Source of the DNA: Sphingobacterium sp. PCS056
Lineage (GTDB): Bacteria > Bacteroidota > Bacteroidia > Sphingobacteriales > Sphingobacteriaceae
DNA length: 64,000 bases
NCBI RefSeq assembly: GCF_023273895.1
Contig: NZ_CP096883.1
Location: forward strand, 4,030,001-4,094,000
Direction of reading: 5' to 3'
Part shown: in pieces, positions 37,057 to 46,591 of the stretch
Position numbering within the stretch: the stretch's first letter is position 1
Layout: each line of letters begins with the position of its first letter
The notes under the pieces: model-generated
Told to the model about the DNA's origin: nothing
The model's database searches: none
What the model saw: the letters and a program-made list of their open reading frames with translations, nothing else
Translations under genes and position numbers: made by a program

Positions 37057-37815
37057 TTAAGGCATGATCACCTGACTAATGGTCAGCGCATTATACTGTC
37101 CATTGGCCAGCGGATAGTAGGCATTGTTGACCATCTGAAAATAGCCCGTACCTACCAGGACCAATACACTTTTTTCAGGATCAGCTTCAAGCGAAGCCAT
37201 GAGGTCCACATCCATCGGCTGCATTTCTCCCAGTTTGATGTAAGCAGATCTTCGGATCACAGGACGCTGATCCAATTCATCTCCCGAAAACTCCTGCAGC
37301 ACCAGCGTATACTGCACATGCGTAGCACCACTCAATTTGGCGATGTGCAGGTTGGGAATCAGCTGCGGGCATGAAAAAAAGCCATCACCGCTAAAACGGT
37401 CGTACGTGACTGTAAAGGGTTTTAAAGTGATGGCGCGCAAACTGGATCGTTGATTGCACTCCATGCCATCCAGTAGGACCAGATTTTCAGGGACGATCAC
37501 CCTTTCCCCGCGAACATTCACCGAATCCATCTGAATAACTTTGAGCAAGCGGCTTGCTAAACGTTGGCTGAATTTATTATCCGAATTTTCAAACAGCACA
37601 TCGCGCAGCAGTTCACGCAGCTTTTTACCCTCCTGCTGTGACCGGCCAAACTCACTCCCATTCTCACGGGTACGGGCAAATGCCGGATCGTTCGCAATTC
37701 GGGCACCCGAAACACCGGTTTTCATCCGCGCTTGGTAACCCACACTTTTTGATTTGTAAAAGGAAAGATCCCCGATCGTTCCATTTAACTTGATTAAACT
37801 TTCTACTCTTGCCAT
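37057..37815 (-). CDS. Conserved Bacteroidota protein of the phage-like module
   Basis: 252 residues starting MARVESLIKLNGTIGDLSFY, then SVGYQARMKTGVSGARIAND and FARTRENGSEFGRSQQ. I recognise this N-terminus as a widespread Bacteroidota hypothetical protein that occurs with DUF5675 genes. The middle and C-terminus are beta-rich (FSGDGFFSCPQLIPN, VLVLVGTGYFQ). No catalytic motif is visible. A structural phage-tail-like role is a guess. Confidence 0.65.
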   Translation of the reverse strand: MARVESLIKLNGTIGDLSFYKSKSVGYQARMKTGVSGARIANDPAFARTRENGSEFGRSQQEGKKLRELLRDVLFENSDNKFSQRLASRLLKVIQMDSVNVRGERVIVPENLVLLDGMECNQRSSLRAITLKPFTVTYDRFSGDGFFSCPQLIPNLHIAKLSGATHVQYTLVLQEFSGDELDQRPVIRRSAYIKLGEMQPMDVDLMASLEADPEKSVLVLVGTGYFQMVNNAYYPLANGQYNALTISQVIMP

Positions 37816-38360
37816 GACTTTATTGTTTTGACACTACGAAGATGGCCATCCATCCAAGAGCAGTAGGTCCAAAAGTGGAGATAAGCGGAAATATGGGGAA
37901 TAATGATACCATTTTACTTCATCTCAGGCGATAAAAATCTAAATCATCAGGAATAAAACTGAATTCTATAGGAAAAACTTATTTTAGTACATGAATAACC
38001 AATAACAGCATTTTTCTGGAGAGGAATTAAACCTGATTTGCAAAATTAAAGCGCCATACCACATCGGTCAAGTAGATGTTAGGCATCGATAAAGCATGGC
38101 ATATGCATATATAAAGCATAGATAGTGCATAGATAGAGTATTAAAACAGGGTGTTTGATACACTTACCACGCACTTACTATACACTTATGCTATTTCAAT
38201 ACCGCACATAGGCAAACAAGCTTTACCCATACGGTATCAATGCTTGATACTTGCCTAGCAGACGGTTTGATAGGGAATGTCTGTCTATGGTACCACACCA
38301 TCCATATTCATTCACCACGATGATCTGGTCAACAGATTGTCCCTCAAGAGTAAACTTAAA
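37816..38360. other. Intergenic, with short direct repeats
   Basis: 545 bases without a gene. 38095-38150 contains repeated GCATA words, including GCATAGATAG twice a few bases apart, and 38160-38260 repeats CACTTA and GATAC words. No hairpin of note. Confidence 0.5.
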
Positions 38361-38558
38361 ATGAAAAATAAATATCGTCTATGTATCTATCCCAAAGAGG
38401 CGGCAGCGATCTTGGGACGCACCGAAAAGCACACCTATAAAATCTTTCAGGCTATCCGTGACTGCTACGGACTGAAATCCAATCAGTATGTCAGCATCAG
38501 CATATTTGCCGATTATACCGGATTGCCCGAAGAAGAAATCAGAAAGCTCCTGCTTTAA
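38361..38558 (+). CDS. Small DNA-binding-like protein
   Basis: 65 residues from ATG 38361: MKNKYRLCIYPKEAAAILGR, then TEKHTYKIFQAIRDCYGL and FADYTGLPEEEIRKLLL. Short proteins of this form (YPK-AA-ILG, then HTH-like helix, then YTG-EEE) are common in Bacteroidota and are thought to be regulators near mobile or phage-like DNA. The earlier in-frame start at 38277 overlaps no conserved part. Confidence 0.6.
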   Translation: MKNKYRLCIYPKEAAAILGRTEKHTYKIFQAIRDCYGLKSNQYVSISIFADYTGLPEEEIRKLLL

Positions 38559-38568
38559 CTGATTCCAT

Positions 38569-38596
38569 TAGAAACAGCTGGAGAGGACTGTTTCTA
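38569..38596 (+). terminator. Hairpin after the small DNA-binding protein gene
   Basis: TAGAAACAG and CTGTTTCTA pair over 9 bases around a 10-base loop, 11 bases after the stop. No U-run follows, so termination is uncertain. The rest of 38597-38863 shows nothing further. Confidence 0.4.
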
Positions 38597-38863
38597 TCGG
38601 CTGAGATCAAACTTATATAGCATATTATTTCCTTATCGCTATCCACCTATCCCAATCATCATTTGAAAAAATAGGGCAACATAAAAGAAAAAGTGACTGA
38701 CAATACATCTTTTCAACCCAAAAAGCTCAATTAAATGATCACCTAAGATCTAATAAAAATACGAAATAAATAAAACAAGCACGTATAAACGATTATTTTT
38801 AAATTTTAAGTTTATTTATAAGTATATTTAGGATTAATTCAATTTTAACCAAAACATATACTA

Positions 38864-39418
38864 ATGAATAAACCAAATGATGAGCAGAAGTTTTATACAT
38901 TTTTAAGTACGCATAATCCTATAGGACCACAATTATGGGAAGATATTCGAGCAATAATAGAGGTCAAAACAATCAAAAAGAAACGGTATTTAACTGCTGA
39001 ACAATTTGATATGCATTTCATACTGGATGGTATGATCATCAAGCGTATTGAAAATGCCCGCGAACCATACGAAGAAGTCGTGGATTTTGTCAGTACCAAC
39101 CAGTTGATCTACCATATTGAAAAGATGGATCATAGCAGTTTTGAGGCCGATATCGACTCGACCGTCATCTTGATCAGGAACAGTAAACTGTCAAAACTCT
39201 TGGAAAAACACCCTATATTTCTCCATCATCTGGAACATTTCTTTGGAGAGGTATTGTTAAGACGCAGTTACCGAGGCAAGCTTATTAACCTCACCGCCAG
39301 AGAACGGATCTTGAAATTCAAAGAGGATTATCCCGAAGCGTACAAATATTGCAGTGTCAATGACAAGAGTTCCTTTTTAGGAATGACTGCGGCATATTAT
39401 AGCAGTATTAACATTTAA
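38864..39418 (+). CDS. Crp/Fnr-like regulator (Bacteroidota type)
   Basis: 184 residues. A cyclic-nucleotide-binding-like beta domain (LTAEQFDMHFILDGMIIKR, residues about 43-62; VDFVSTNQLIYH) is followed by a long helix (LEHFFGEVLLRRSYRGKL) and a C-terminal HTH (ARERILKFKEDYPEAYKYC, SSFLGMTAAYYSSIN). The order matches Bacteroidota Crp-like regulators, in which the HTH usually reads A-YLG-T-ETLSR; here the recognition helix is altered (TAAYYSSIN). Ligand unknown. Confidence 0.75.
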   Translation: MNKPNDEQKFYTFLSTHNPIGPQLWEDIRAIIEVKTIKKKRYLTAEQFDMHFILDGMIIKRIENAREPYEEVVDFVSTNQLIYHIEKMDHSSFEADIDSTVILIRNSKLSKLLEKHPIFLHHLEHFFGEVLLRRSYRGKLINLTARERILKFKEDYPEAYKYCSVNDKSSFLGMTAAYYSSINI

Positions 39419-39802
39419 AAGATACTCAGCTATTAGCGCTATTCAGATTGATCAGCCACGAATTTCATCAATCTGAATAGCAAAATAGACTCACGTTAAG
39501 GATTATCAATTCATCACTTGCAAGAAATTTAAAGATTTATTTCATCAAATTTAATGAAGCAAATCTCAAAATTTCATGTTGCATATCTCGAATCTTAAAG
39601 ATTCAAACCACCCCCTCTGGCTCTAACTTTACTTTAGTTGATCGGTACAATAATTACGGATGTCTCCTCTCCCATTGGTGGTTAGCAGATTGATCAAAAT
39701 AAAAGATGCAATGGGTGGACGCCAACGAGAGCGATACCCATATGAAACAAGCAGAACCAAGTTCACCCATAGCATCTAAAATTATAAACTAGATTTTTAA
39801 AC
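39419..39802. other. Intergenic
   Basis: 384 bases with no gene. It may hold the promoter for the small genes that follow, but I cannot point to a matching -33/-7 pair. Confidence 0.4.
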
Positions 39803-40123
39803 ATGAAACGACAACAGCAAAATAGTACAGGACAATCTGGAAGGCGGCCAAAAGGGCGGCGCTTTGCTAGCTCTAGGATGAGCTACAAGTCTACAGCTAC
39901 GAGCTGCAGGACTGCTGTACAGATCGCGGTAGAACGCAGGTCTTTATTAGGAAGCTGTTGTTGCGCAGGTCCGGTGCGTGATGCGAAAGGACGTAGATAT
40001 ACGACATTCCCCAGATTATGGTACGGGGAAAAAGTTTTTGGTCGAATAAGGAGTCCTAAAGCCAAAAAAAGCAGCCTCCATTTGGAAGCTGCAGGGGGCC
40101 AATACGCTGATAACGTATTGTGA
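39803..40123 (+). CDS. Doubtful open reading frame upstream of the small SD-led gene
   Basis: 106 codons, very rich in Arg, Ser and Cys (SGRRPKGRRFASSRMSYK, GSCCCAGPVRDAKGRR), unlike a normal Bacteroidota protein. Near its end a hairpin (GCAGCCTCCA with TGGAAGCTGC, 40073-40094) breaks the coding pattern. It could be a chance frame in a leader RNA, or a decayed gene. It is 44 bases before the next gene. Confidence 0.2.
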   Translation: MKRQQQNSTGQSGRRPKGRRFASSRMSYKSTATSCRTAVQIAVERRSLLGSCCCAGPVRDAKGRRYTTFPRLWYGEKVFGRIRSPKAKKSSLHLEAAGGQYADNVL

Positions 40124-40156
40124 TCAATTTATAAACCTAATTAAATATAGTAAAAA

Positions 40157-40162
40157 AGGAGG
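40157..40162 (+). promoter_or_regulatory. Strong Shine-Dalgarno sequence
   Basis: AGGAGG, 5 bases before ATG 40168. Most genes in this window have no such sequence, so this site marks an unusually well-translated gene and fixes its start. Confidence 0.8.
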
Positions 40163-40167
40163 TCATT

Positions 40168-40392
40168 ATGGCTTGGTATTCACTTACAGGTCCTAACCCG
40201 ACAAATCCAAATGACTATACATTTCAATCAAGCCAGCCGTCTTGTCCAGGTGCAGAAGAAATCTGTGCTATTCAAGCAAATGCTAGTGGAGCGAACAAAC
40301 CTATCATTACTCAAGCGTTGCTTGAGGAAATGGTTGACGCTTTACACAACGGTGCTGCTACTGCAAATGTTAAGTTAAAGGATCGGGCTTAA
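40168..40392 (+). CDS. Small protein similar to mature DUF6520-type peptides
   Basis: 74 residues: MAWYSLTGPNPTNPNDYTF, then SSQPSCPGAEEICAIQANA and LLEEMVDALHNGAATANVKL. The segment Y-F-S-QPSC-G-E-ICAIQA matches the C-terminal half of the small secreted DUF6520-like proteins seen near SusC/SusD loci, but here there is no signal peptide. Two cysteines, 10-11 residues apart. A terminator lies 32 bases downstream, giving a monocistronic, highly expressed unit facing the SusC/SusD operon. Function unknown. Confidence 0.7.
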   Translation: MAWYSLTGPNPTNPNDYTFQSSQPSCPGAEEICAIQANASGANKPIITQALLEEMVDALHNGAATANVKLKDRA

Positions 40393-40423
40393 GAGTCTTA
40401 CATCGGCATTTGCCAAATTTTAG

Positions 40424-40455
40424 AAAGGGTATGGCAAGAAAGCCATACCCTTTTT
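40424..40455. terminator. Bidirectional intrinsic terminator
   Basis: AAAGGGTATGGC and GCCATACCCTTT pair perfectly over 12 bases with loop AAGAAA, followed by TTTTT on the plus strand and, after the AAA arm, TTTCTAAAAT on the minus strand. It serves the small gene and the convergent TlpA gene. Confidence 0.9.
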
Positions 40456-40457
40456 GA

Positions 40458-41726
40458 TTATTCAGATTCGATAACAAAAACCCCGACATCTCCAACGCCT
40501 TCCACAAGCTCGAGACCATGAAAATTGAGTTGCTGATTCAATTCTTCCAAATTTGAAAATGTTCCAATAGTAATCTTTTGCTTACTTTTTACCTGATCGA
40601 TAATTGGCAAGTACACACCAGAAAGACCGATATAACTCGTGAGCACGCCAGTTCCTTCAAACTCTTGCTCATTCTTTATGTGTTGAGAATCTATTTTATG
40701 CGCGGCACTCTTGCGTAGTAGTAAGCATTTCATTTTTTTTGTACTCCAATAGGATCGAATTCCTAGCAGTGAGTGAATATCATGGAGTACGATTTTTGCC
40801 TGTACAGAATCTGGTCTTTTTACCACATCCAGACGTTCATAAGATATAGCATGCTTTACTGACCACGCTTCACCTTTATGACCCAAATCGTCATATATAC
40901 TTGAGTCGGGCACATTCCAGACTACCCGATTAGGAGTAGCCAAAAATGGAGGTTTCTGTATAAATCCCCAGATATTCAGTAAAGCACGCAAGATCGATCT
41001 ATTGCTAATCGTTGTTTTAAATAGGCCTGATGCGCTATCTAGATCAAATTTTAAGGGTTTGCTAGGCACACCATCCTGATAACCCGAAATTCGTACTCCA
41101 GTAGTCCTTTGGCCTGCATCATTTTTGTCCATTAAATCAACAGTTCCAAAATCATTTTTAATTGGCAGGCTGATACTCGCGTTCTTATGAAGCTGTAGAA
41201 TATTCGCGGCTGTGACCAGTCGATTGAAGGTTATAGCCTGTACTTTTCCCTGATACAGCATGACCACATGTGGTGCAGCCTGATAAGGGAACATTTTGCG
41301 CAGCACCGTATCACTATATATGATCGGAAGGTTAACCTTATTTTCTTTTAAGAACTTATTGCTGTCAAAAAACTTCTGTAAAGTGGCTTTATCCTGCCAC
41401 GTCACGTGAATGACCTGAAGTTTATCGCTATACTCCTGTTGTAATTTCTGCAGATGCGGCATCGCTTGTATACATGTCGCGCAGTAAGTATCAAAAAAAT
41501 CGAGTACGATCACTTTATTCCGCAAACTTACCCAGTCGACCGTCTGTAGATCACCTCTCATTACATCAACTTTTTCCGGACCTTGAAATTCTGCTCCGAT
41601 CTTCAAAGCCTGAGTTAGATCGTATCGGCGGTTCTCCTGTGCAGATAAGCTGCTGATGCTAAAAAATAGCAGTAAGCATACAGCTGCTTGGGAAAACATA
41701 TTATATATTTTTTCTTTTTGACTCAT
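40458..41726 (-). CDS. TlpA-like thioredoxin protein
   Basis: About 422 residues from the ATG at 41724-41726, 4 bases after the SusD stop. Signal or anchor segment (AAVCLLLFFSISSLSAQ), then a thioredoxin domain with VIVLDFFDTYCATCIQAMPHL (active-site CATC near residue 85) and the cis-proline-like YQAAPHVVMLY. The C-terminal 250 residues are a separate domain, not recognised, seen in Bacteroidota proteins of this operon type. Periplasmic thiol-disulfide role inferred. It closes a SusC-SusD-TlpA operon, a common arrangement in Sphingobacterium. Confidence 0.85.
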   Translation of the reverse strand: MSQKEKIYNMFSQAAVCLLLFFSISSLSAQENRRYDLTQALKIGAEFQGPEKVDVMRGDLQTVDWVSLRNKVIVLDFFDTYCATCIQAMPHLQKLQQEYSDKLQVIHVTWQDKATLQKFFDSNKFLKENKVNLPIIYSDTVLRKMFPYQAAPHVVMLYQGKVQAITFNRLVTAANILQLHKNASISLPIKNDFGTVDLMDKNDAGQRTTGVRISGYQDGVPSKPLKFDLDSASGLFKTTISNRSILRALLNIWGFIQKPPFLATPNRVVWNVPDSSIYDDLGHKGEAWSVKHAISYERLDVVKRPDSVQAKIVLHDIHSLLGIRSYWSTKKMKCLLLRKSAAHKIDSQHIKNEQEFEGTGVLTSYIGLSGVYLPIIDQVKSKQKITIGTFSNLEELNQQLNFHGLELVEGVGDVGVFVIESE

Positions 41727-41730
41727 ATCT

Positions 41731-43092
41731 TTATCTTTTATTTTGTGGAATTCCACTGAGGTTAATGACTATTTCAGACAATCTGTAGGCGTATTTTGGA
41801 CTATTAGGTTCAAGCTGATAGTCCTTCTCCCCTAATTTTCGAACCAATTTTTTCTGAAAGCGGGGGTCTAGATTCAGACGTTTCAGATCTGCCCATCGCC
41901 TGCCTCTAAATACTAATTCTTTTCTGCGCTCCTCTACTATCATGGCAAGCAAACGCTCTGGATCGGTCTCCTTCCAGTCTGAAAACGCGCCGGTTTTCCA
42001 TCTTGTTTTCAGAAACTGGTTCATGGTAGATAAAGCTTCGCTGACCTTCCCTATTCTCACGGCAGACTCCGCCTTATTGAGAAACACTTCACTGGTACTT
42101 AAACCCACAAACAAGTTACCAGTAGCATTATCAAAATTTCCTTTAAAATGAAATGCGCCCTCCAGTGTATTCGATGCTTCGAAAAATAACGTTTTACGCC
42201 AATCATCCGCAGCATATGTACGGTACAGCACGGTATCAACGAAACAATAATCAGCATTCATAATGCCTGCGTATTTACTCACAGCAGGAAACAATACTTC
42301 CTTATTAAAACGAGCAATAGGCAAGCTCTTAGATGGGTCAAGCGTATTGAAATCTAATAGATCGGAATAATGCAGCATACACGAATCGGCATACGCATAG
42401 GCCTGCGCATAATCACCCATAGATAAGTATGCCCGACTAAGCCCTGCATAAGCAGATGCTTTAAAAGGTCTGCCAACAAACTCATTCTGCTGTGGCAGAG
42501 ACGCCGCAGCAATCTTATAGTCTTTGATGACCTGATCGTAACTATCTTTTAGAGAAGCTCTGGTTGAAGGTTCATCGATTGCAGGATCTAATCGGAGCGG
42601 AATACCATATTCATCTGCCGCTGTACTTGCGTGATAAGCCACACCATAAATCTCGATCAGAAATTGAAAAGCAAACGCTCTAAAAAAATGGGCTTCTCCA
42701 GAGATCCTCTGAAAGCGATTGTCGTTATTGTTTGCAGTGCTATTAGAAAGTATTTCTAGGACCTGATTAGCATTGTACACCGTTTTATAAGGATTTCGCC
42801 ACTGGCTCACATCTTCGTAGGGAGCGTCAGCCCATATGTAGGTATTCCTTTGATCTATATCCGGAGACGCTTCCCAAAGTTCTTTGGTCAGGAAATAGTC
42901 GTCACTACCAAGTTCACCATATAACGGGTAATTATCGTTCATCGTCGTATAATCATTCAGCAGTAAATCTGCATCGTCCAAACTTTTTGGAACAACCAAT
43001 TTGATATCGGGTTTTTCATCAAGAAATTTTTCACAAGAGGTCAATCCCAACAACGACAAGAGGGCTATTAACATGAATTGTTTATTTATCAT
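41731..43092 (-). CDS. SusD/RagB-family surface lipoprotein
   Basis: 453 residues. Lipoprotein signal MINKQFMLIALLSLLGLTSC with the lipobox cysteine at 20, followed by KFLDEKPD, the classic SusD start. Internal motifs include HFFRAFAFQFLIEIYG (RAF-Y family signature) and the C-terminal RRKELVFRGRRWADLKRL near residue 390. It binds the nutrient at the surface and hands it to the SusC channel. It lies 5 bases after the SusC gene. Confidence 0.95.
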   Translation of the reverse strand: MINKQFMLIALLSLLGLTSCEKFLDEKPDIKLVVPKSLDDADLLLNDYTTMNDNYPLYGELGSDDYFLTKELWEASPDIDQRNTYIWADAPYEDVSQWRNPYKTVYNANQVLEILSNSTANNNDNRFQRISGEAHFFRAFAFQFLIEIYGVAYHASTAADEYGIPLRLDPAIDEPSTRASLKDSYDQVIKDYKIAAASLPQQNEFVGRPFKASAYAGLSRAYLSMGDYAQAYAYADSCMLHYSDLLDFNTLDPSKSLPIARFNKEVLFPAVSKYAGIMNADYCFVDTVLYRTYAADDWRKTLFFEASNTLEGAFHFKGNFDNATGNLFVGLSTSEVFLNKAESAVRIGKVSEALSTMNQFLKTRWKTGAFSDWKETDPERLLAMIVEERRKELVFRGRRWADLKRLNLDPRFQKKLVRKLGEKDYQLEPNSPKYAYRLSEIVINLSGIPQNKR

Positions 43093-43097
43093 GGTTA

Positions 43098-46000
43098 TTA
43101 TAGATTAAAATTGAGGCCTAAAGAATACATTTTTGGATCTGGAATATGGATACCATATTCCGAATCTATCTTACGCTTACTTGCCTGCCAGAGCGTACCT
43201 ATATTTTCAAAGTAAGTATAGAGTCTACAATTTTTAAATCCATAGCGTGCCAAAACAGGCAGCTGCAGACTTAACTGTATATCCCTTAATTTGATCTGGC
43301 TTCCGTTTTCCACCAATGCAGATGAATTTCGATATACGGTACTTGCACTTCGATCGTTAGGATACGTAAATGCAGGCACATCTGTATGTAGCTCATCACC
43401 CGGTTTTTGCCAGCGATCTCCATAATCAGCATACCCCAGTCCATTGGAGAGGAAAAAATCATTGTTAAAACTATTTCTCAGAAAAACATGTCCTAGTCGA
43501 TAGCCTATATTAAACGATAGTTCAACAGTTTTATATCGTACACTATTGCGAAAACTACCAAAGTATAAAGGCACTACCGAACCCTGATTTTCAAGTTCGC
43601 TCACTTGCTGCGCGATGACCGCATAATAGTCTTTGGAAACCTGCCCATTGAGGTAAGCTCGAGGACTACCGTCCTCAGGATCCAGCCCTGCCCATTTATA
43701 AGTGAGCAAACTATACAGGTCCATTCCTTCAAAAGGTGTCGTAATACTGCTCCCTGCTCCTGCCATATACAGCGAGCTGTAATCCGAAGGATCTGTGTAA
43801 GCTTTTGCCACTTTTGTTCTATTGTAAGAGAATACAATATGATTGTCCCACTGCCAGTCGCTGGTCTGCCACGGTATACTGTGCAGGGAGATATCCCATC
43901 CTTTACCTTTCAGATTTGCATAGTTGACGCTGAGTGTAGAAAAACCGGTTGTTGGATCCAACGGCGCATTAGAAATCAGATCTTTGCTGTTTTTCAGGTA
44001 ATACTCTACGCTTCCACTTAACCGATTACCTTTCAGTGTAAAATCCATACCAAAATTTAAATTAGCTACTCGCTCCCATCGCAATTTTGGATTTGGTGGA
44101 GTTGTCATCATGGCATAATTTTGACCCGTGGTGTAATGTGGTTCACTCATAATGGTGATGACAGGATAGGCTGCAATGGAATTGTTTACATTGCCATTGT
44201 ATCCATAGGTGGCGCGAAATTTTAGAAACTGAAACGGTAGATTTTCAAAAACAGCTTCATTTGTTGGAATATAAGCTCCACCTACAGACCAAAATGGCTG
44301 GCCGCGGTCATTAGACTTAACACCAAACAGATTGGAAGCATCTTTCCTATAGCTACCGCTCAATATATATCTGTCCAGATAAGTATAGGAGCCGTTTGCA
44401 TAGTATGAAACATAACGGTTGACCGTAGATTCGATCCTATTGCGGTCGATCAATGTATTGACCCCCTGCTTACCGTTTAACACCGGAACAGACCTTCCGT
44501 ATTGCACCGATTGAAAACTTCCTGTTTCTCGGTCATATCCATAATATTGAGAGATAGAAAGATTCTTTCGAAGCTGCCGTACATCATAGCCCACTAGCAT
44601 ACTCAGTTCATGTCGGTCTTTCCACCGTTTGCTATATTCGGCATTTAGTCTGCCCTGATGCACATTACTGCCATAATGATTGATCAACATATAGTCTCCT
44701 AAGGGCAGATTCCACGTTACTTTTGTAGGATTCCAATTGGCATAGTAGTTCAGTTCATTTCTCATTTTATAAGATTCCATACCCCGCCAGTCTTCAATCG
44801 GATTATTGGTCCGCTGATAAGAGTACATGGCATTTAAGTTCAGTCCAAACCCAAATTGGTACCGTGCAGATAGATGAGTAAGAATTTCCTGCAATTTTTG
44901 CGTCTGCTGCGATGCATCCAGCTCTTCAATGGGATTAAACATCCAGTCCAGTAAACGACCATTAGCTACAGTATCGATGAAATCTTTATTTTTGCCGCTA
45001 AAATTGATCCGTTTAGGATGTCCATTTTCATCGACCAGTTTGAGGTAGGGATAATTGGCCAAACCAGCTCCCATAGTCTGATAAGAAACTCCATCAAAAT
45101 TTTCTTTCCTTTTTGATTCTGTAAACGTAATCCCAAGATCCAGTAGCAGGTTTTTTGCAGGCTTAAACTGCGATGCAGATTTCAGCACCATCCTTTCGTA
45201 CGATGATGTCACTAGACTATTTAGATTGCGGTCATATCCTGCGGAAAACACACTGTTTATTTTTTCACCACCACTTTGCAACTGGATATTATACTGCTGA
45301 TTGATAGCTTTGCGGTAGATATATTTCATAAAATCATCGCGCATATCGATATTCCGAAGCTTATCCAGCTGATCATTTAAGGCTTCTTCTGTTATTAGAC
45401 CATCACGTTGCTCTTTCATCATCCATAAAATAGGTTCAGGATTGGAGTTATATTTTCTGAAATTGCTATTATACTTTCCCGCATTAAACAACGATCGTTG
45501 AAGATCGATGTAGTCTGAGGTATTCATCTGAGGATAATAATATAGATCAGGTTTTTCTTTAACACTCAAGTTCGTATTAAATGACAACTGTGTTTTATCA
45601 TTAAATTTTCCTCTCTTCGTCGTGATCACGATTACCCCATTGCCCGACTGTGCTCCCCAGATACTAGCCGAAGCAGCATCTTTCAGAACAGTGATATTTT
45701 CAATATCATTGGGATTGATATTATTAAAATTACCCATTCCAAACTCAGCCAGTTTTCCTTCAAATGGAATACCATCAACAACTATTAATGGCCAAATATC
45801 TTTGCTCAATGTACTGACACCTCTCACATTGATATTGAGCAGGTCACCTCTATTATCAGCAAATAATTTTGAGCTCGATATACTCGGCACTACATCTTCC
45901 AGCCTACTCACAAAATCTGTCGACACTTTTCTGTTGAAAAGCTTATTGTCGACAAACTCGAAGCTTCCGGTAGCGCGTTCTTTCGGAATCTTCTGGTATC

Positions 46001-46469
46001 CCGTTGATACGACTTCTACTTCTTCAAGTTTATTATCCTCAGGTATCAATTTTACCGTTATCGATACTCCTGCGGTATAATGGAGTTCTTGGGTTTTATA
46101 GCCTACGTAAGTAAACTTTATCTGTCCTTTCAGGCTCGCGACAGACAGGCTGAATGTCCCGTCTTTCTTGGTGGAGGTCCTACCCTTTTCGGCTTCGACT
46201 CGGACCGATACACCATCCAATGGTTTGTTATCTACAGCAGATACGACTGTACCTTTTAGTATATACTTTGCTTGTGCTTCGACCTTTGTCGAAGCATGCA
46301 GATCTTGCACCGTACTGACCATCGCCAATGGCAGTACAACAACGAGTAACAGCAATTTGCTGATCAGCAGGAAGCCTTCCCCTTCAGGCTTAAAGATATT
46401 CCTGAGGTAATCCCAGAGTTTTTGTTGATATAATATATGTGAGTTCATTTGTTTAGCTTTTTTAGGCAT
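43098..46469 (-). CDS. SusC/RagA-family TonB-dependent outer membrane protein
   Basis: 1123 residues. A long N-terminal region with a signal segment (LLLLVVVLPLAMVSTVQDLH, about 40-60), then a carboxypeptidase-like domain (YILKGTVVSAVDNKPLDGV), a linker ending EVEVVSTGYQ, the plug (LLNINVRGVSTLS, PLIVVDGIPFEG, NITVLKDAASASIWGAQSG), and the barrel to MYSLGLNFNL. The SusC signature RGVSTL and the LKDAA-A-YG-type motif are present (here ASIWG). It forms the outer-membrane importer with SusD; substrate unknown. Start could also be at 46448. Confidence 0.95.
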   Translation of the reverse strand: MPKKAKQMNSHILYQQKLWDYLRNIFKPEGEGFLLISKLLLLVVVLPLAMVSTVQDLHASTKVEAQAKYILKGTVVSAVDNKPLDGVSVRVEAEKGRTSTKKDGTFSLSVASLKGQIKFTYVGYKTQELHYTAGVSITVKLIPEDNKLEEVEVVSTGYQKIPKERATGSFEFVDNKLFNRKVSTDFVSRLEDVVPSISSSKLFADNRGDLLNINVRGVSTLSKDIWPLIVVDGIPFEGKLAEFGMGNFNNINPNDIENITVLKDAASASIWGAQSGNGVIVITTKRGKFNDKTQLSFNTNLSVKEKPDLYYYPQMNTSDYIDLQRSLFNAGKYNSNFRKYNSNPEPILWMMKEQRDGLITEEALNDQLDKLRNIDMRDDFMKYIYRKAINQQYNIQLQSGGEKINSVFSAGYDRNLNSLVTSSYERMVLKSASQFKPAKNLLLDLGITFTESKRKENFDGVSYQTMGAGLANYPYLKLVDENGHPKRINFSGKNKDFIDTVANGRLLDWMFNPIEELDASQQTQKLQEILTHLSARYQFGFGLNLNAMYSYQRTNNPIEDWRGMESYKMRNELNYYANWNPTKVTWNLPLGDYMLINHYGSNVHQGRLNAEYSKRWKDRHELSMLVGYDVRQLRKNLSISQYYGYDRETGSFQSVQYGRSVPVLNGKQGVNTLIDRNRIESTVNRYVSYYANGSYTYLDRYILSGSYRKDASNLFGVKSNDRGQPFWSVGGAYIPTNEAVFENLPFQFLKFRATYGYNGNVNNSIAAYPVITIMSEPHYTTGQNYAMMTTPPNPKLRWERVANLNFGMDFTLKGNRLSGSVEYYLKNSKDLISNAPLDPTTGFSTLSVNYANLKGKGWDISLHSIPWQTSDWQWDNHIVFSYNRTKVAKAYTDPSDYSSLYMAGAGSSITTPFEGMDLYSLLTYKWAGLDPEDGSPRAYLNGQVSKDYYAVIAQQVSELENQGSVVPLYFGSFRNSVRYKTVELSFNIGYRLGHVFLRNSFNNDFFLSNGLGYADYGDRWQKPGDELHTDVPAFTYPNDRSASTVYRNSSALVENGSQIKLRDIQLSLQLPVLARYGFKNCRLYTYFENIGTLWQASKRKIDSEYGIHIPDPKMYSLGLNFNL

Positions 46470-46591
46470 AAAGATACCTGATCCCCTTTTCGTACCGAGG
46501 GAGACTCGATCCCAAAAGTCTATTGTACCCTCGGCAGAATCGGGTTCACAGGTAGAAAATTTATTTTAATTACTTGTTTTCTTTGTTTTTT

